This document shows positions 24,360 through 33,156 of a DNA stretch of 64,000 nt, in pieces; position 1 is the stretch's first letter, and every line of letters starts with the position of its first letter. The notes under the pieces were generated by a model. It was not told where the DNA came from. It did not search any database and worked only from the letters and a program-made list of their open reading frames with translations. Both the position numbers and the translations under genes were made by a program. The stretch is from Brachyspira hyodysenteriae ATCC 27164 (GTDB lineage Bacteria > Spirochaetota > Brachyspiria > Brachyspirales > Brachyspiraceae), in assembly GCF_001676785.2 (NCBI RefSeq), contig NZ_CP015910.2, forward strand, positions 1,860,001-1,924,000, read 5' to 3'.

Positions 24360-26264
24360 ATGAATAATAATGATAAAATAAGAATCATACCTCTTGGCGG
24401 AGTACAAGAAATAGGTATGAATATGACTGTTATAGAATATGGAAATGAAGTTTTAATAGTAGACTGCGGATTTATGTTCCCTAGATATCACATGCTTGGT
24501 ATAGATTATGTGATTCCTGATACTTCATATTTAGAAGATAAAAATATCATAGGACTTATACTTACTCATGGGCATGAAGATCATATAGGAGCAATACCTC
24601 ATTTCCTTAGAAAATTTCCTGATATTCCTATATATGGTTCAAGACTTACTTTGGCTTTTTTAAGAGCTAAATTAAATGATTATAAAAATGAATACAAAGA
24701 TACAAAATTATATGAAGTTGAGCCTAGAAATAAAATACAGTTAGGAATGAATTTCGATATAGAGTTTATAAGGGTTAATCATAGTATACCTGACGGTGTA
24801 GGAATAGCTATAACAACACCTCTTGGAGTTATAATACATACAGGAGATTTCAAAATAGATTTGAATCCTACAACAGATAAATTTATAGATCTATATAAAT
24901 TTGCTGAATATGGAGAAAACGGAGTTCTTCTTATGCTGGCAGATTCCACAAACTGTCAGAGAGACGGATTTTCTATGAGTGAAAGTGTTGTTCAAAACAA
25001 TATGACTCCCCTTTTCGACTATTCTGACGGTATGATTATAGTTGCCGTATTTGCAAGCAGTATAGAAAGAATACAGGATTTAGTAACCGCAGCAAAAGTT
25101 AATAATAAATTCGTAGCATTTTCAGGAAGAAGTTTAATAAAGTTCACAAAAATTGCTCAGGATATGGGATATTTAAATCTTTATGATATAGTTATACCTA
25201 TAGACAAAATAAACAGATATCCTAGAGAAAAAATAGTATGCATAACCACAGGAACTCAGGGAGAGCCTTATTCTTCTCTATCACTTATAGCTGCAGAAGC
25301 TCATAAGCATATTAAAGTAGAAGACGGCGATATGGTTATATTTTCATCAAGCGTTATACCTGGTAATGAAATGGCTGTTACTAGAATGATAAATAATCTG
25401 TTTGATCTTGGTGCTAAAATGGTTGGCGAGGATAAAAAACTTCTTCATGTATCAGGACATGCTTCAAGCGAAGATTTAAAATTGATGTACAGATTAGTAA
25501 AACCGAAATATTTTATTCCAATACATGGTGAGAAAAGACATTTAATCACTCATATAAAATTAGTTGAGAATTTAAATGGATTAGATACAAAAGGATTCCT
25601 TCTTTATAATGGAGATGTACTTGAAATAGATGAAACTTTAGAAGCAAAAATCACAGAGCCTATAGAAATAAGAAATATATATGTTGATGGCAAAGGCGTA
25701 GGAGATTTGGAAGAAAGTATATTCTATGATAGAGAACAATTATCTCTTAACGGCGTAGTAGTTGCCAATGTTGTAGCAAAGAAAAACTCTACAGGGCAAT
25801 ATGATATAAAAGTTGATTTAGAAAGCAAAGGTTTTACATATACAGGCGGAGAAAAAGAAGGTATAATAAATAAAACAGAACAGTTAAGAGAAGAAGGAAT
25901 AAGTTCTGCAATAGAAGCAGTTAGAAAATTATTAAATAGAAATAAAAGAACTCCTTCTACAATAAAATACGAAGTGAGAGAAGCTCTTCGTAAAAAATTT
26001 ATTCAGATAATAGGCAGAGAACCTGTAATATTTGTATGCCTATATATGGATCATGTTTATGTAGAGCAATCATATAATATTAACGATGAAAATAATAATG
26101 CTGTTAAAAATAATATAGAAAATATAGAAAACAATAATGATGAGGAGAAAACAAAATGTCATACGAAGAAGAAAAAGAGAATCAAGAAAACAGTAACGAA
26201 GAAGAATACATCGCAAATAAAAAGACTGAAATCAAAAAAGAAAAAAGCGGCAAAAGAGAGTTAA
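24360..26264 (+). CDS. rnj: Ribonuclease J
   Basis: Metallo-beta-lactamase/beta-CASP nuclease with 5'-3' exo- and endoribonuclease activity, central to RNA decay and processing. It shows the zinc-binding THGHEDHIG (69-77), later HTGDFKID, the beta-CASP motifs (TTGTQGEPYSSL) and HVSGHASSEDL, and the C-terminal small domain ending near YVEQSYN. At 634 aa it exceeds the usual ~555 because of a low-complexity tail: Asn/Glu-rich, then Lys-rich (KKKKRIKKTV, KRLKSKKKK). The last 109 nt overlap the start of sppA in another frame. The basic tail may be a real RNA-binding extension. It heads a cluster with sppA, a Yip1-like gene and lptF. Confidence 0.93.
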   Translation: MNNNDKIRIIPLGGVQEIGMNMTVIEYGNEVLIVDCGFMFPRYHMLGIDYVIPDTSYLEDKNIIGLILTHGHEDHIGAIPHFLRKFPDIPIYGSRLTLAFLRAKLNDYKNEYKDTKLYEVEPRNKIQLGMNFDIEFIRVNHSIPDGVGIAITTPLGVIIHTGDFKIDLNPTTDKFIDLYKFAEYGENGVLLMLADSTNCQRDGFSMSESVVQNNMTPLFDYSDGMIIVAVFASSIERIQDLVTAAKVNNKFVAFSGRSLIKFTKIAQDMGYLNLYDIVIPIDKINRYPREKIVCITTGTQGEPYSSLSLIAAEAHKHIKVEDGDMVIFSSSVIPGNEMAVTRMINNLFDLGAKMVGEDKKLLHVSGHASSEDLKLMYRLVKPKYFIPIHGEKRHLITHIKLVENLNGLDTKGFLLYNGDVLEIDETLEAKITEPIEIRNIYVDGKGVGDLEESIFYDREQLSLNGVVVANVVAKKNSTGQYDIKVDLESKGFTYTGGEKEGIINKTEQLREEGISSAIEAVRKLLNRNKRTPSTIKYEVREALRKKFIQIIGREPVIFVCLYMDHVYVEQSYNINDENNNAVKNNIENIENNNDEEKTKCHTKKKKRIKKTVTKKNTSQIKRLKSKKKKAAKES

Positions 26265-27259
26265 TATTCACAATATTAATAATAATATCAATAATTGTAG
26301 GTGCAGCAAGCATATTTTTAAAAAATGAAAATAATAATATAAATATAACAAGTAATATTAATTCTACTATACAAGCACAAACCGCATTAAAAGATGGAAT
26401 AGCCATAATAGATCTTAGCGGAGTAATAACCCATGTAAGCAGAAAAAACGGTTTGGGTATAGAATATCCTTCTGTAACAGAAAAACTTATTTCAGATTTT
26501 GAATATTATTTTAAACATCCAAAAGTTAAAGCTATTGTACTTCAGGTTGATAGTCCTGGAGGTTCTTTAACATCATGCGAAGAGGCTTTAAAATATTTAA
26601 AAGATTTAAAAAAGAAATACCCTAAGCCAATAGTAGCATCTTTCAGATCAATGGCGGCAAGCGGAGGATATTATATATCTATGATAGCTGATAAAATATA
26701 TGCTAATGAATCTACTCTTACAGGAAGTATAGGGGTTATATCTCAATTCTTTAATGTTTCAGAATTGATGGATAAATATGGAATAAAAATGTATACAATA
26801 AAAAGCGGAAGAAACAAAGATTCACTCTCACCTTTCAGAGAGCCTAGAGAAGATGAGCTTGCATATTGGCAAGATATGACAGATGAATTTGTAGGACAAT
26901 TTACTAATGTAGTTGAACAGTCTAGAGGAGATAAAATAAAAGGAAACAGAGAAGATATATTTGACGGCAGAGTATTCAGCGGAAAAAAAGCATTGGAAGT
27001 AGGACTTATAGATTCTATAGGAACTTTGAATGATGCTGTAAAAGATGCTGCTGAAATGGGAGGTATAGAAGACGAAGAGCCTTATATAATAAAGAAACCT
27101 AAAGAAAAAAATGATGTATTTAATTTATTATTTGCAAATATTTCAGAAAGTATTAAGCCTAAATCAAGCCTGCCTTTCCCTTATGATGAAATAATGAGTA
27201 CAAAATATATAGGAGTGCCTATGTATATTTATATTCCTAATTATAATGGAGTAAATTAA
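26156..27259 (+). CDS. sppA: Signal peptide peptidase SppA (S49 family)
   Basis: Membrane-anchored serine protease that degrades cleaved signal peptides. A charged N-terminal tail (1-34, Glu/Lys-rich) precedes one membrane helix (about 36-55). The catalytic domain shows VDSPGGSL (131-138), nucleophile S169 in MAASGGYYI, TLTGSIGVI (187-195) and the Lys-bearing KSGRNKD (216-222), matching the short Gram-positive/spirochaete type. A GAGGAG site seven bases upstream fixes the ATG, so this gene really starts inside the RNase J frame. The stop overlaps the next ATG (TAATG). Confidence 0.93.
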   Translation: MSYEEEKENQENSNEEEYIANKKTEIKKEKSGKRELIFTILIIISIIVGAASIFLKNENNNINITSNINSTIQAQTALKDGIAIIDLSGVITHVSRKNGLGIEYPSVTEKLISDFEYYFKHPKVKAIVLQVDSPGGSLTSCEEALKYLKDLKKKYPKPIVASFRSMAASGGYYISMIADKIYANESTLTGSIGVISQFFNVSELMDKYGIKMYTIKSGRNKDSLSPFREPREDELAYWQDMTDEFVGQFTNVVEQSRGDKIKGNREDIFDGRVFSGKKALEVGLIDSIGTLNDAVKDAAEMGGIEDEEPYIIKKPKEKNDVFNLLFANISESIKPKSSLPFPYDEIMSTKYIGVPMYIYIPNYNGVN

Positions 27260-27822
27260 TGCAGTTACATGAAGCTATATACTATTATATATTAAGACCT
27301 AAAGAGGCCATAAAAAAATCTATAACATTTGAATATTCTTTTTTTGTATATTTATTAGCAGCTTTAAGCATATCCATATCTGCAATATATGTAATTGATA
27401 ATAAATCAAATATATTAAATTTATTTATATTTACTTTCGGAATAGCAGCGTATATGGCAATATCAAATATAATAAAAATAGCTGTTATTAATCTCACAGT
27501 ATCATTATTTTTCAAAACAGATAATAATAATACTAAAACATTTATAAATAATTGTTTTGGTATATTTGGTATATTTGTATTTATATTGCCTATAACATTG
27601 TTATTTTCAAGATTTAAATCTCTTTACTTTATACAAGTTATAATGTTTTTTATATTAGGATTATATTATATGGTATTAATGTTTAATAATATAAAACATT
27701 CATTTAATATAGATAGTTCATTTAAAGCATTTTTAGTTCTAATTGCTCCTATAGTATGTGACTATTTGACTTACATATCATTAGGAATATTAATCTTTGG
27801 AACTATTATTAGTTATATATAA
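27259..27822 (+). CDS. Yip1-like multi-pass membrane protein
   Basis: A 187-aa protein with five or so hydrophobic helices: FFVYLLAALSISISAIYV, NLFIFTFGIAAYMAIS, FGIFGIFVFILPITLLF, IQVIMFFILGLYYMVLMF and FLVLIAPIVCDYLTYISL. The N-terminus (LHEAIYYYILRPKEAIKK) and overall layout resemble Yip1-domain proteins of unknown function. It overlaps the sppA stop by one base and lies two bases before lptF, so the three are one transcription unit of envelope genes. Confidence 0.65.
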   Translation: MQLHEAIYYYILRPKEAIKKSITFEYSFFVYLLAALSISISAIYVIDNKSNILNLFIFTFGIAAYMAISNIIKIAVINLTVSLFFKTDNNNTKTFINNCFGIFGIFVFILPITLLFSRFKSLYFIQVIMFFILGLYYMVLMFNNIKHSFNIDSSFKAFLVLIAPIVCDYLTYISLGILIFGTIISYI

Positions 27823-27824
27823 TT

Positions 27825-29078
27825 ATGAAAAAAATTAATAAATATATTATACTTGAAACTATAGGTCCTTTTCTAGCAGGAATTTTATTTTTTACATTTA
27901 TATTTGTAATTCAGCTTTTACCGGAATTAATAAGACTTATTTTTAATAATGGTGCTCCTTTGTTTATGTCTTTGGAAGTATTTGTATATATGCTTCCTTT
28001 CAATATTGCTATAACAATACCTATGTCTATACTTATGGCAAGCATAATAGGATATGGAAGACTTTCTTCAGATAATGAAATAATAGTAATGCGTGCTCTA
28101 GGATTTCCTCATATGAGGATATATATGCCTATTATAATATTGGGAGTTTTTACATTTATTTTCTCATTATTTTTTAACAATGTAATTATGTCTGAATCAA
28201 ATTACAGATATAGAGCTTTAATATCATATATGGTAAATATTAAACCTTCTATTGCTGTTGGAAAATTGGAGTTTTCTGATATTCCGGATATGGGACTTTC
28301 AATAGGATCTAAATATGCTGATGATACAAGTATGTCAAATGTTGTAATATATGACAGATCCGATACCAAAAGAGTTATAACTGCAAAATACGGACTTTGG
28401 AAAAATAATGAAGCTAATGCTCAAGTAGTAACTTTAACTTTATATGACGGTGTAGTACAAGAAATGCCAGGATATGGTTTTATATCAAATGATTATACAG
28501 TGTTTGATTCTATGGATATAAATATTGTAAGAAATGTCAGCACATTAAGCTCTCATGAAAGAGGACTTAGAGAAATGCCTGCTTGGAAAATAATGGAAAA
28601 AATTAATCAAACAAAAATAGATGCTGATAAATCTGTGAATGAACAAATAAATGGAATGATAGTAAATGCCTACAATAATATAGATACTAATGCTGTAAGT
28701 ATAACTTCATTTTCAAATGAATATATACAAACCAATTCAGCAGAATTAACATCTTTAAGAGAAAAAGCAATGGAGGAAGCAGTACCATATTTCTATTATG
28801 TAGAATTTCATAAGTTTATTTCAATACCTGCTGCATGTTTATTTATGGTTTTAATAGGTGCTCCTTTAGGTATAGTAGGAAAAAGAAGCGGTAAAGGATT
28901 CGGATTTGGATTATCTGTAATAGTAGTTGTTATATATTATTTGCTTATTACAGCTGCAGAATTAATAGCCGGAGGTAAAAAAGTATCCCCTCTTATTGCT
29001 ATGTGGTTTCCAAATATAGTTCTAGCCGCGATGGGAAGTTTTCTTATGATAAGATCTTTCTTCAGCAGAGGAAAATAA
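27825..29078 (+). CDS. LptF/LptG family permease (YjgP/YjgQ)
   Basis: A 417-aa inner-membrane protein of the ABC-type lipid exporter that moves lipopolysaccharide or lipooligosaccharide to the outer membrane. It has the family layout: N-terminal helices (ETIGPFLAGILFFTFIFVI), the MLPFNIAITIPMSILMA segment, a large periplasmic beta-domain (about 135-300), then three C-terminal helices (FISIPAACLFMVLIGAPLGI). The GAPLGI and KRSGKGFGFGLSVI motifs are characteristic. F or G cannot be decided. It is last in the RNase J cluster; a strong hairpin follows. Confidence 0.9.
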   Translation: MKKINKYIILETIGPFLAGILFFTFIFVIQLLPELIRLIFNNGAPLFMSLEVFVYMLPFNIAITIPMSILMASIIGYGRLSSDNEIIVMRALGFPHMRIYMPIIILGVFTFIFSLFFNNVIMSESNYRYRALISYMVNIKPSIAVGKLEFSDIPDMGLSIGSKYADDTSMSNVVIYDRSDTKRVITAKYGLWKNNEANAQVVTLTLYDGVVQEMPGYGFISNDYTVFDSMDINIVRNVSTLSSHERGLREMPAWKIMEKINQTKIDADKSVNEQINGMIVNAYNNIDTNAVSITSFSNEYIQTNSAELTSLREKAMEEAVPYFYYVEFHKFISIPAACLFMVLIGAPLGIVGKRSGKGFGFGLSVIVVVIYYLLITAAELIAGGKKVSPLIAMWFPNIVLAAMGSFLMIRSFFSRGK

Positions 29079-29105
29079 AAATTATAAAAAATGTCTTATA
29101 TATTA

Positions 29106-29139
29106 TTAGTGCCTAGTACTTAAAGTTACTAGGCACTAA
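29106..29139. terminator. Bidirectional intrinsic terminator
   Basis: A perfect 13-bp stem (29106-29118 with 29127-29139) around an 8-nt loop, between the convergent lptF-type gene and the small lipoprotein gene. A/T-rich tails on both sides fit use in both directions. Confidence 0.85.
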
Positions 29140-29161
29140 TAAAATTTATATATTTAAATTA

Positions 29162-29494
29162 TTATTTCATAGAATCAGCTATATTTTCTTTTGCCTTATC
29201 AATACCTTCAGCTGCTTTTTTCAAACCAGTCTCTATAGATTTAGAAGCATCATCCATAGCTTTAGAAGGATCTACTTTTTCCATAGCATTTTCTACAGCT
29301 TTAGAAGCATTATCCAATGTTTTCTCTGTAACATTTCCTGCTTTCTTTACACTATCCTGAGCAGCTTTTGAAGCATCATCTATTTTTTCATTGATAGCAT
29401 CTGTTGCCTTATCAATTACGCTTTTATCCTTCTCACATGAAAAAGCAAATATTGATAAAATAATAACTAAACAAAATATAATATTTTTCATCAT
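29162..29494 (-). CDS. Small lipoprotein with amphipathic helical repeats
   Basis: A 110-aa product with a lipoprotein signal (NIIFCLVIILSIFAFSC). The mature part is one long run of 11-residue-like amphipathic repeats rich in Ala, Lys, Asp and Ser (DKATDAINEK, DDASKAAQDS, DNASKAVENA, KAAEGIDKAK), similar to LEA/apolipoprotein-type or YtxH-like helices. Such proteins are usually membrane-surface associated; the role is unknown. GAGG precedes two adjacent ATGs, either of which could be used. It has its own consensus promoter. Confidence 0.75.
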   Translation of the reverse strand: MMKNIIFCLVIILSIFAFSCEKDKSVIDKATDAINEKIDDASKAAQDSVKKAGNVTEKTLDNASKAVENAMEKVDPSKAMDDASKSIETGLKKAAEGIDKAKENIADSMK

Positions 29495-29518
29495 ATAATC
29501 CTCATAATTTTTTACGTA

Positions 29519-29546
29519 ATTATAATAATTAATATATATTTGTCAA
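29519..29546 (-). promoter_or_regulatory. Promoter of the helical-repeat lipoprotein gene
   Basis: Minus strand reads TTGACA (29541-29546), 16 nt, TATAAT (29519-29524), about 25 bp ahead of the start. Its -35 overlaps the last bases of the upstream TPR gene. Confidence 0.8.
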
Positions 29547-31582
29547 GATATAGGCGAATTAGATATATAAACATTAACTTTATATTTATTCTTCATATTT
29601 TTTGAATTATATATACTTGTAGCTTTTGCAAGTCTGTCATTAAACTTTTCAACTAAAAAGTCAGCATCATCAACCTTAGGTGCCAATATTACCTCTTTCA
29701 ATGCCTTATTATCAAATATATAGAGATAGTTTTTATAAGAACGTTTCATGTTATCATCTATATGTAAAGGATTACTGCCATATTCTACAAGCTGTATTAT
29801 ACGCATTTCCTGCTCTTCTATAAAAGATGAGTCCTTTATTAAATATTGAATATTCATAAGAAGCTGATATGATAATGATAATTCTTCTGAATTAAATTTT
29901 TTTATAATTTTAAAAATAGAATTAAATATATAACCTATATTATTTTTTAAATTATCATAAACTTTTTCTTTACAGCTCCAAACATCATATTCTTTATTTA
30001 AATCAATAATAATATTATCATAATCAGATTCACAAGGATTGAATATTATTTCATTATTCTTAGAATTATAGTATAACACAAAATATAAAGGTAAAGTTTG
30101 TTCATTATAAAATTCTATATTAGAATAATTATTTTTATCATAAGAAAATGAAAATAGTATGCTGCTATTTAAATTATTAAAAGATGTATCAAAAAATGAT
30201 TTATCAAATACCAAGCAGCATCCTGTACCTTCTTTGTTATCATATTTACCATATAATCTGTACATAGTTAAAGAATCTTTGCATCTGCTGAAAGATGTCT
30301 GCAATGCAATAAAATTATTAATATTACCATATTTTGAATTTAATTTATTATTCCTAAGAAGCTGCATCAATATTTTTCCTTCTTTAGGATCATTTGCATT
30401 TTTTATGCTTGTCATTCTAAGTTTATTTTTTTTCAAATATGTATTATATTTTGAATTATCTAATTTATCATATCGTTTATCAAAAGCCATATCATCGAAA
30501 ACATCTATGCCTGTATAATGTGATATCTCATTAATTTTATCATCATCTTTAACAGAAACCAAATACAAAAATATATACTGCAATATCCAAAGTTTTTTTA
30601 ACTTCGATGTATCTTTAATATCACGCACTATAAAATTAAAATATTCTTCTTTTGTTTCAGTCCAAAAACTATTTTCATTCAATATTATATTAATAATTTT
30701 TTCTATATTTATGTATTCTATGAATCTTGATATTATATTGAATATATTAACATTTCTTGATTCTTTAATATCTAAAAGCAAAGTTAAAGCATAATCATAT
30801 TCTTCTAATCCTATCAATGCCTCTGATTTCAAAAAATATATCCTATCATATATTGTATCATTTTGCATAACATTCAATTCTATATACTCTTTATTTTTGA
30901 CAATAGTATCGCCTTTTGAATTATTCTCATCTAAAATAGAAAGTGCTTTATCAAGATATTCTATAGCCTCTTTGTATTTTTTTATATTTATAAGTAAACT
31001 AGCTTTATTTAAATATACCACTTCCAAAGATTTATTTATTTCAACAGCCTTATCATAAATTGTAAATGCCTCATCTATTCTCCCAAGTTTCTCTAAAACC
31101 ATAGCAACATTTAAACAAGCATAATCATATCCTAACTCTAAAGCCTTATTAAAATAAAATAAAGCATCTTCATATCTCTCCAATTTTGAATATATAATCC
31201 CTATATTAAAATAACATATCTCAGATTTTTCATTTATTTCTAATGCCATATTAAAAGCATATAAAGCTTCATCAAAAGCCATTAATTTTGCTAATATTAT
31301 ACCTTTATTTATAAAAGCTTTTTCATATATAGGATTTATTTCTATGGCTTTATTGTAATACTCTATTGACTCCTCATATCTATTCAAATAATATAATGTT
31401 AATGCAGTTTTATAACAGCTTCTTGCAAAATACCTGTCTCTATAATTTATATCAAATTCTTTATAATCCTTTTCAAAATAACTTATTATCTTTAAATATA
31501 TTCTAAGAGCAGAAGAATATTTTTCTAAATTAAAATAAAATCTTGCCTGAATGAACATACTATCTATTTTATCTTTTAGCAT
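29543..31582 (-). CDS. TPR protein with C-terminal DUF2971-like domain
   Basis: A 679-aa protein. Residues about 1-235 hold at least six TPR units (YEESIEYYNKAIEINP, YEDALFYFNKALELG, YKEAIEYLDKALSI). A helical middle follows. From about 385 the sequence resembles DUF2971: NANDPKEGKILMQLL, FIALQTSFSRCKDSLTMYRLYG, GCCLVFDKSFFD, then a C-terminal part including EEQEMRIIQLVEYG and EVILAPKVDDADFL. DUF2971 proteins are found in defence and mobile contexts but have no proven activity. No signal peptide. Confidence 0.8.
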   Translation of the reverse strand: MLKDKIDSMFIQARFYFNLEKYSSALRIYLKIISYFEKDYKEFDINYRDRYFARSCYKTALTLYYLNRYEESIEYYNKAIEINPIYEKAFINKGIILAKLMAFDEALYAFNMALEINEKSEICYFNIGIIYSKLERYEDALFYFNKALELGYDYACLNVAMVLEKLGRIDEAFTIYDKAVEINKSLEVVYLNKASLLINIKKYKEAIEYLDKALSILDENNSKGDTIVKNKEYIELNVMQNDTIYDRIYFLKSEALIGLEEYDYALTLLLDIKESRNVNIFNIISRFIEYINIEKIINIILNENSFWTETKEEYFNFIVRDIKDTSKLKKLWILQYIFLYLVSVKDDDKINEISHYTGIDVFDDMAFDKRYDKLDNSKYNTYLKKNKLRMTSIKNANDPKEGKILMQLLRNNKLNSKYGNINNFIALQTSFSRCKDSLTMYRLYGKYDNKEGTGCCLVFDKSFFDTSFNNLNSSILFSFSYDKNNYSNIEFYNEQTLPLYFVLYYNSKNNEIIFNPCESDYDNIIIDLNKEYDVWSCKEKVYDNLKNNIGYIFNSIFKIIKKFNSEELSLSYQLLMNIQYLIKDSSFIEEQEMRIIQLVEYGSNPLHIDDNMKRSYKNYLYIFDNKALKEVILAPKVDDADFLVEKFNDRLAKATSIYNSKNMKNKYKVNVYISNSPIS

Positions 31583-31656
31583 AAATAATTCCCAAATTAT
31601 TAGTATATAATTTTATTATAAACTATTTTTTAATTATATAAAATATAAAAATACTA

Positions 31657-31684
31657 TTGACAATTTTTTTATACATGTTAATAT
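31657..31684 (+). promoter_or_regulatory. Promoter of trpB
   Basis: TTGACA (31657-31662), 16 nt, TAATAT (31679-31684), about 55 bp before the trpB ATG. No T-box, leader peptide or other tryptophan attenuator is evident between promoter and start. Confidence 0.7.
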
Positions 31685-31739
31685 TACTATATAAAGTAAT
31701 ACCACTAATAAAAATATTAAAATTAAGGATTTTATAAAT

Positions 31740-32993
31740 ATGAAAAATAGTAATAAAGGTTTTTTCGGTAAATTCGGAGGAAGATTTGTACCGGAAGCAT
31801 TGGAAAAATTATTAATTGAATTGGAAGAGGCTTTCTTGCATTATATCAATGATAAAGAATTTCTAAGCGAACTTGAAGAATTAAGAGCTGATTTTATAGG
31901 AAGACCTACTCCATTAATGTACGCTAAAAATTTGTCAGAAAAGATTGGAGGGGCTAAGATATATGTAAAATTAGAAGGTCTTGCTCATACAGGTGCACAT
32001 AAGATTAATAATTCTATAGGGCAGGCATTGCTTGCTAAAAAAATGGGCAAGAAAAAAATTATTGCAGAAACCGGAGCTGGTCAGCATGGACTTGCAACTG
32101 CTGCCGCCTGTGCAAAATTAGGACTTGAATGCTCCATTTATATGGGTGAAATCGATGTGAAAAGACAGCAGCCTAATGTGGCTTCTATGGAATTATACGG
32201 AGCTAATGTGGTATCCGTTACTAAAGGAGGAAGAGGACTTAAAGATGCTGTTGATATGGCATTGGAAGATTGGGTTAAAGATTTAAAAGATACACATTAT
32301 TTACTTGGAAGCGCTGTAGGTCCTAGCCCTTATCCTGATATTGTAAGGACTTTTCAATCTGTAATAGGAAGAGAATTAGATAAACAAATACAAGAAAAAA
32401 ATTTAAATGTTAAAGCCTTGATAGCATGTGTAGGCGGCGGTTCTAATGCTATAGGATTTTTCGAGCCTTTTATAGAAAGAGAAAATCCTAAATTAATAGC
32501 TGTAGAAGCAGGCGGAATAAGTATGAATCTAGGAGAGAATGCTATTAGAATGCAAAATCCTTATGCTAAAGATGTTGCAGCTCAGGGATATATGAGTAAA
32601 TTCATTCTAAAAGAAAATGGTGAAATATCTGAAACTATGTCAATATCTGCTGGATTAGATTATCCTGGAGTTGGTCCTCAGCTTGCATATTTATGTGAAT
32701 CAGGAAGAATAGAGTTCACTTATGCCACTGATAAAGAAGCAATAAATGCTGTAAAAGAATTTGCTAGTCATGAAGGTGTTATATTTGCATTAGAAAGTGC
32801 CCATGCTGGTGCTAAGGCTATAGAATATGCCAAGCAATATAGTAAAGATGATGTTATTATAGTTAATATGTCAGGAAGAGGAGATAAAGATATATTCATA
32901 ACTTCACCTATATTTAGACCTAATAAATGGAAAGAATTCTTAAAAAGTGAATTAGAAAGATTAGAGAAAAACATAGATATTCACAAATTTTAA
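31740..32993 (+). CDS. trpB: Tryptophan synthase beta subunit, orphan
   Basis: PLP enzyme joining indole and L-serine into tryptophan, 417 aa, slightly longer than typical (about 395-400). Motifs: GRPTPLMYAKNLSEKIG (54-70), the PLP lysine K88 in AHTGAHKINN, catalytic E110 in AETGAGQHG, and phosphate-binding GGGSN (232-236). It is the TrpB1 type with the conserved surface for TrpA. AAGGAT precedes the ATG. No trpA, trpC, trpF or other trp gene is adjacent. Free indole from gut bacteria could be its substrate; this is inference. Confidence 0.95.
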   Translation: MKNSNKGFFGKFGGRFVPEALEKLLIELEEAFLHYINDKEFLSELEELRADFIGRPTPLMYAKNLSEKIGGAKIYVKLEGLAHTGAHKINNSIGQALLAKKMGKKKIIAETGAGQHGLATAAACAKLGLECSIYMGEIDVKRQQPNVASMELYGANVVSVTKGGRGLKDAVDMALEDWVKDLKDTHYLLGSAVGPSPYPDIVRTFQSVIGRELDKQIQEKNLNVKALIACVGGGSNAIGFFEPFIERENPKLIAVEAGGISMNLGENAIRMQNPYAKDVAAQGYMSKFILKENGEISETMSISAGLDYPGVGPQLAYLCESGRIEFTYATDKEAINAVKEFASHEGVIFALESAHAGAKAIEYAKQYSKDDVIIVNMSGRGDKDIFITSPIFRPNKWKEFLKSELERLEKNIDIHKF

Positions 32994-33014
32994 CCTCACA
33001 ATTATATATTACTT

Positions 33015-33064
33015 AGGTTTTTGTTTATTATTATTATTTAATATTCAAAAACCTATTTTTTTAT
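33015..33064 (+). terminator. Intrinsic terminator after trpB
   Basis: AGGTTTTTG (33015-33023) pairs with CAAAAACCT (33046-33054) around a 22-nt AT-rich loop, followed by a T run. Confidence 0.75.
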
Positions 33065-33156
33065 TATATGTACATTAAAAAATAGCTGATACGAATAAAT
33101 ATATAATGATATAGTATAGTTAAGTTAAGTTAATAAAATTATATTATAAATGTTTT

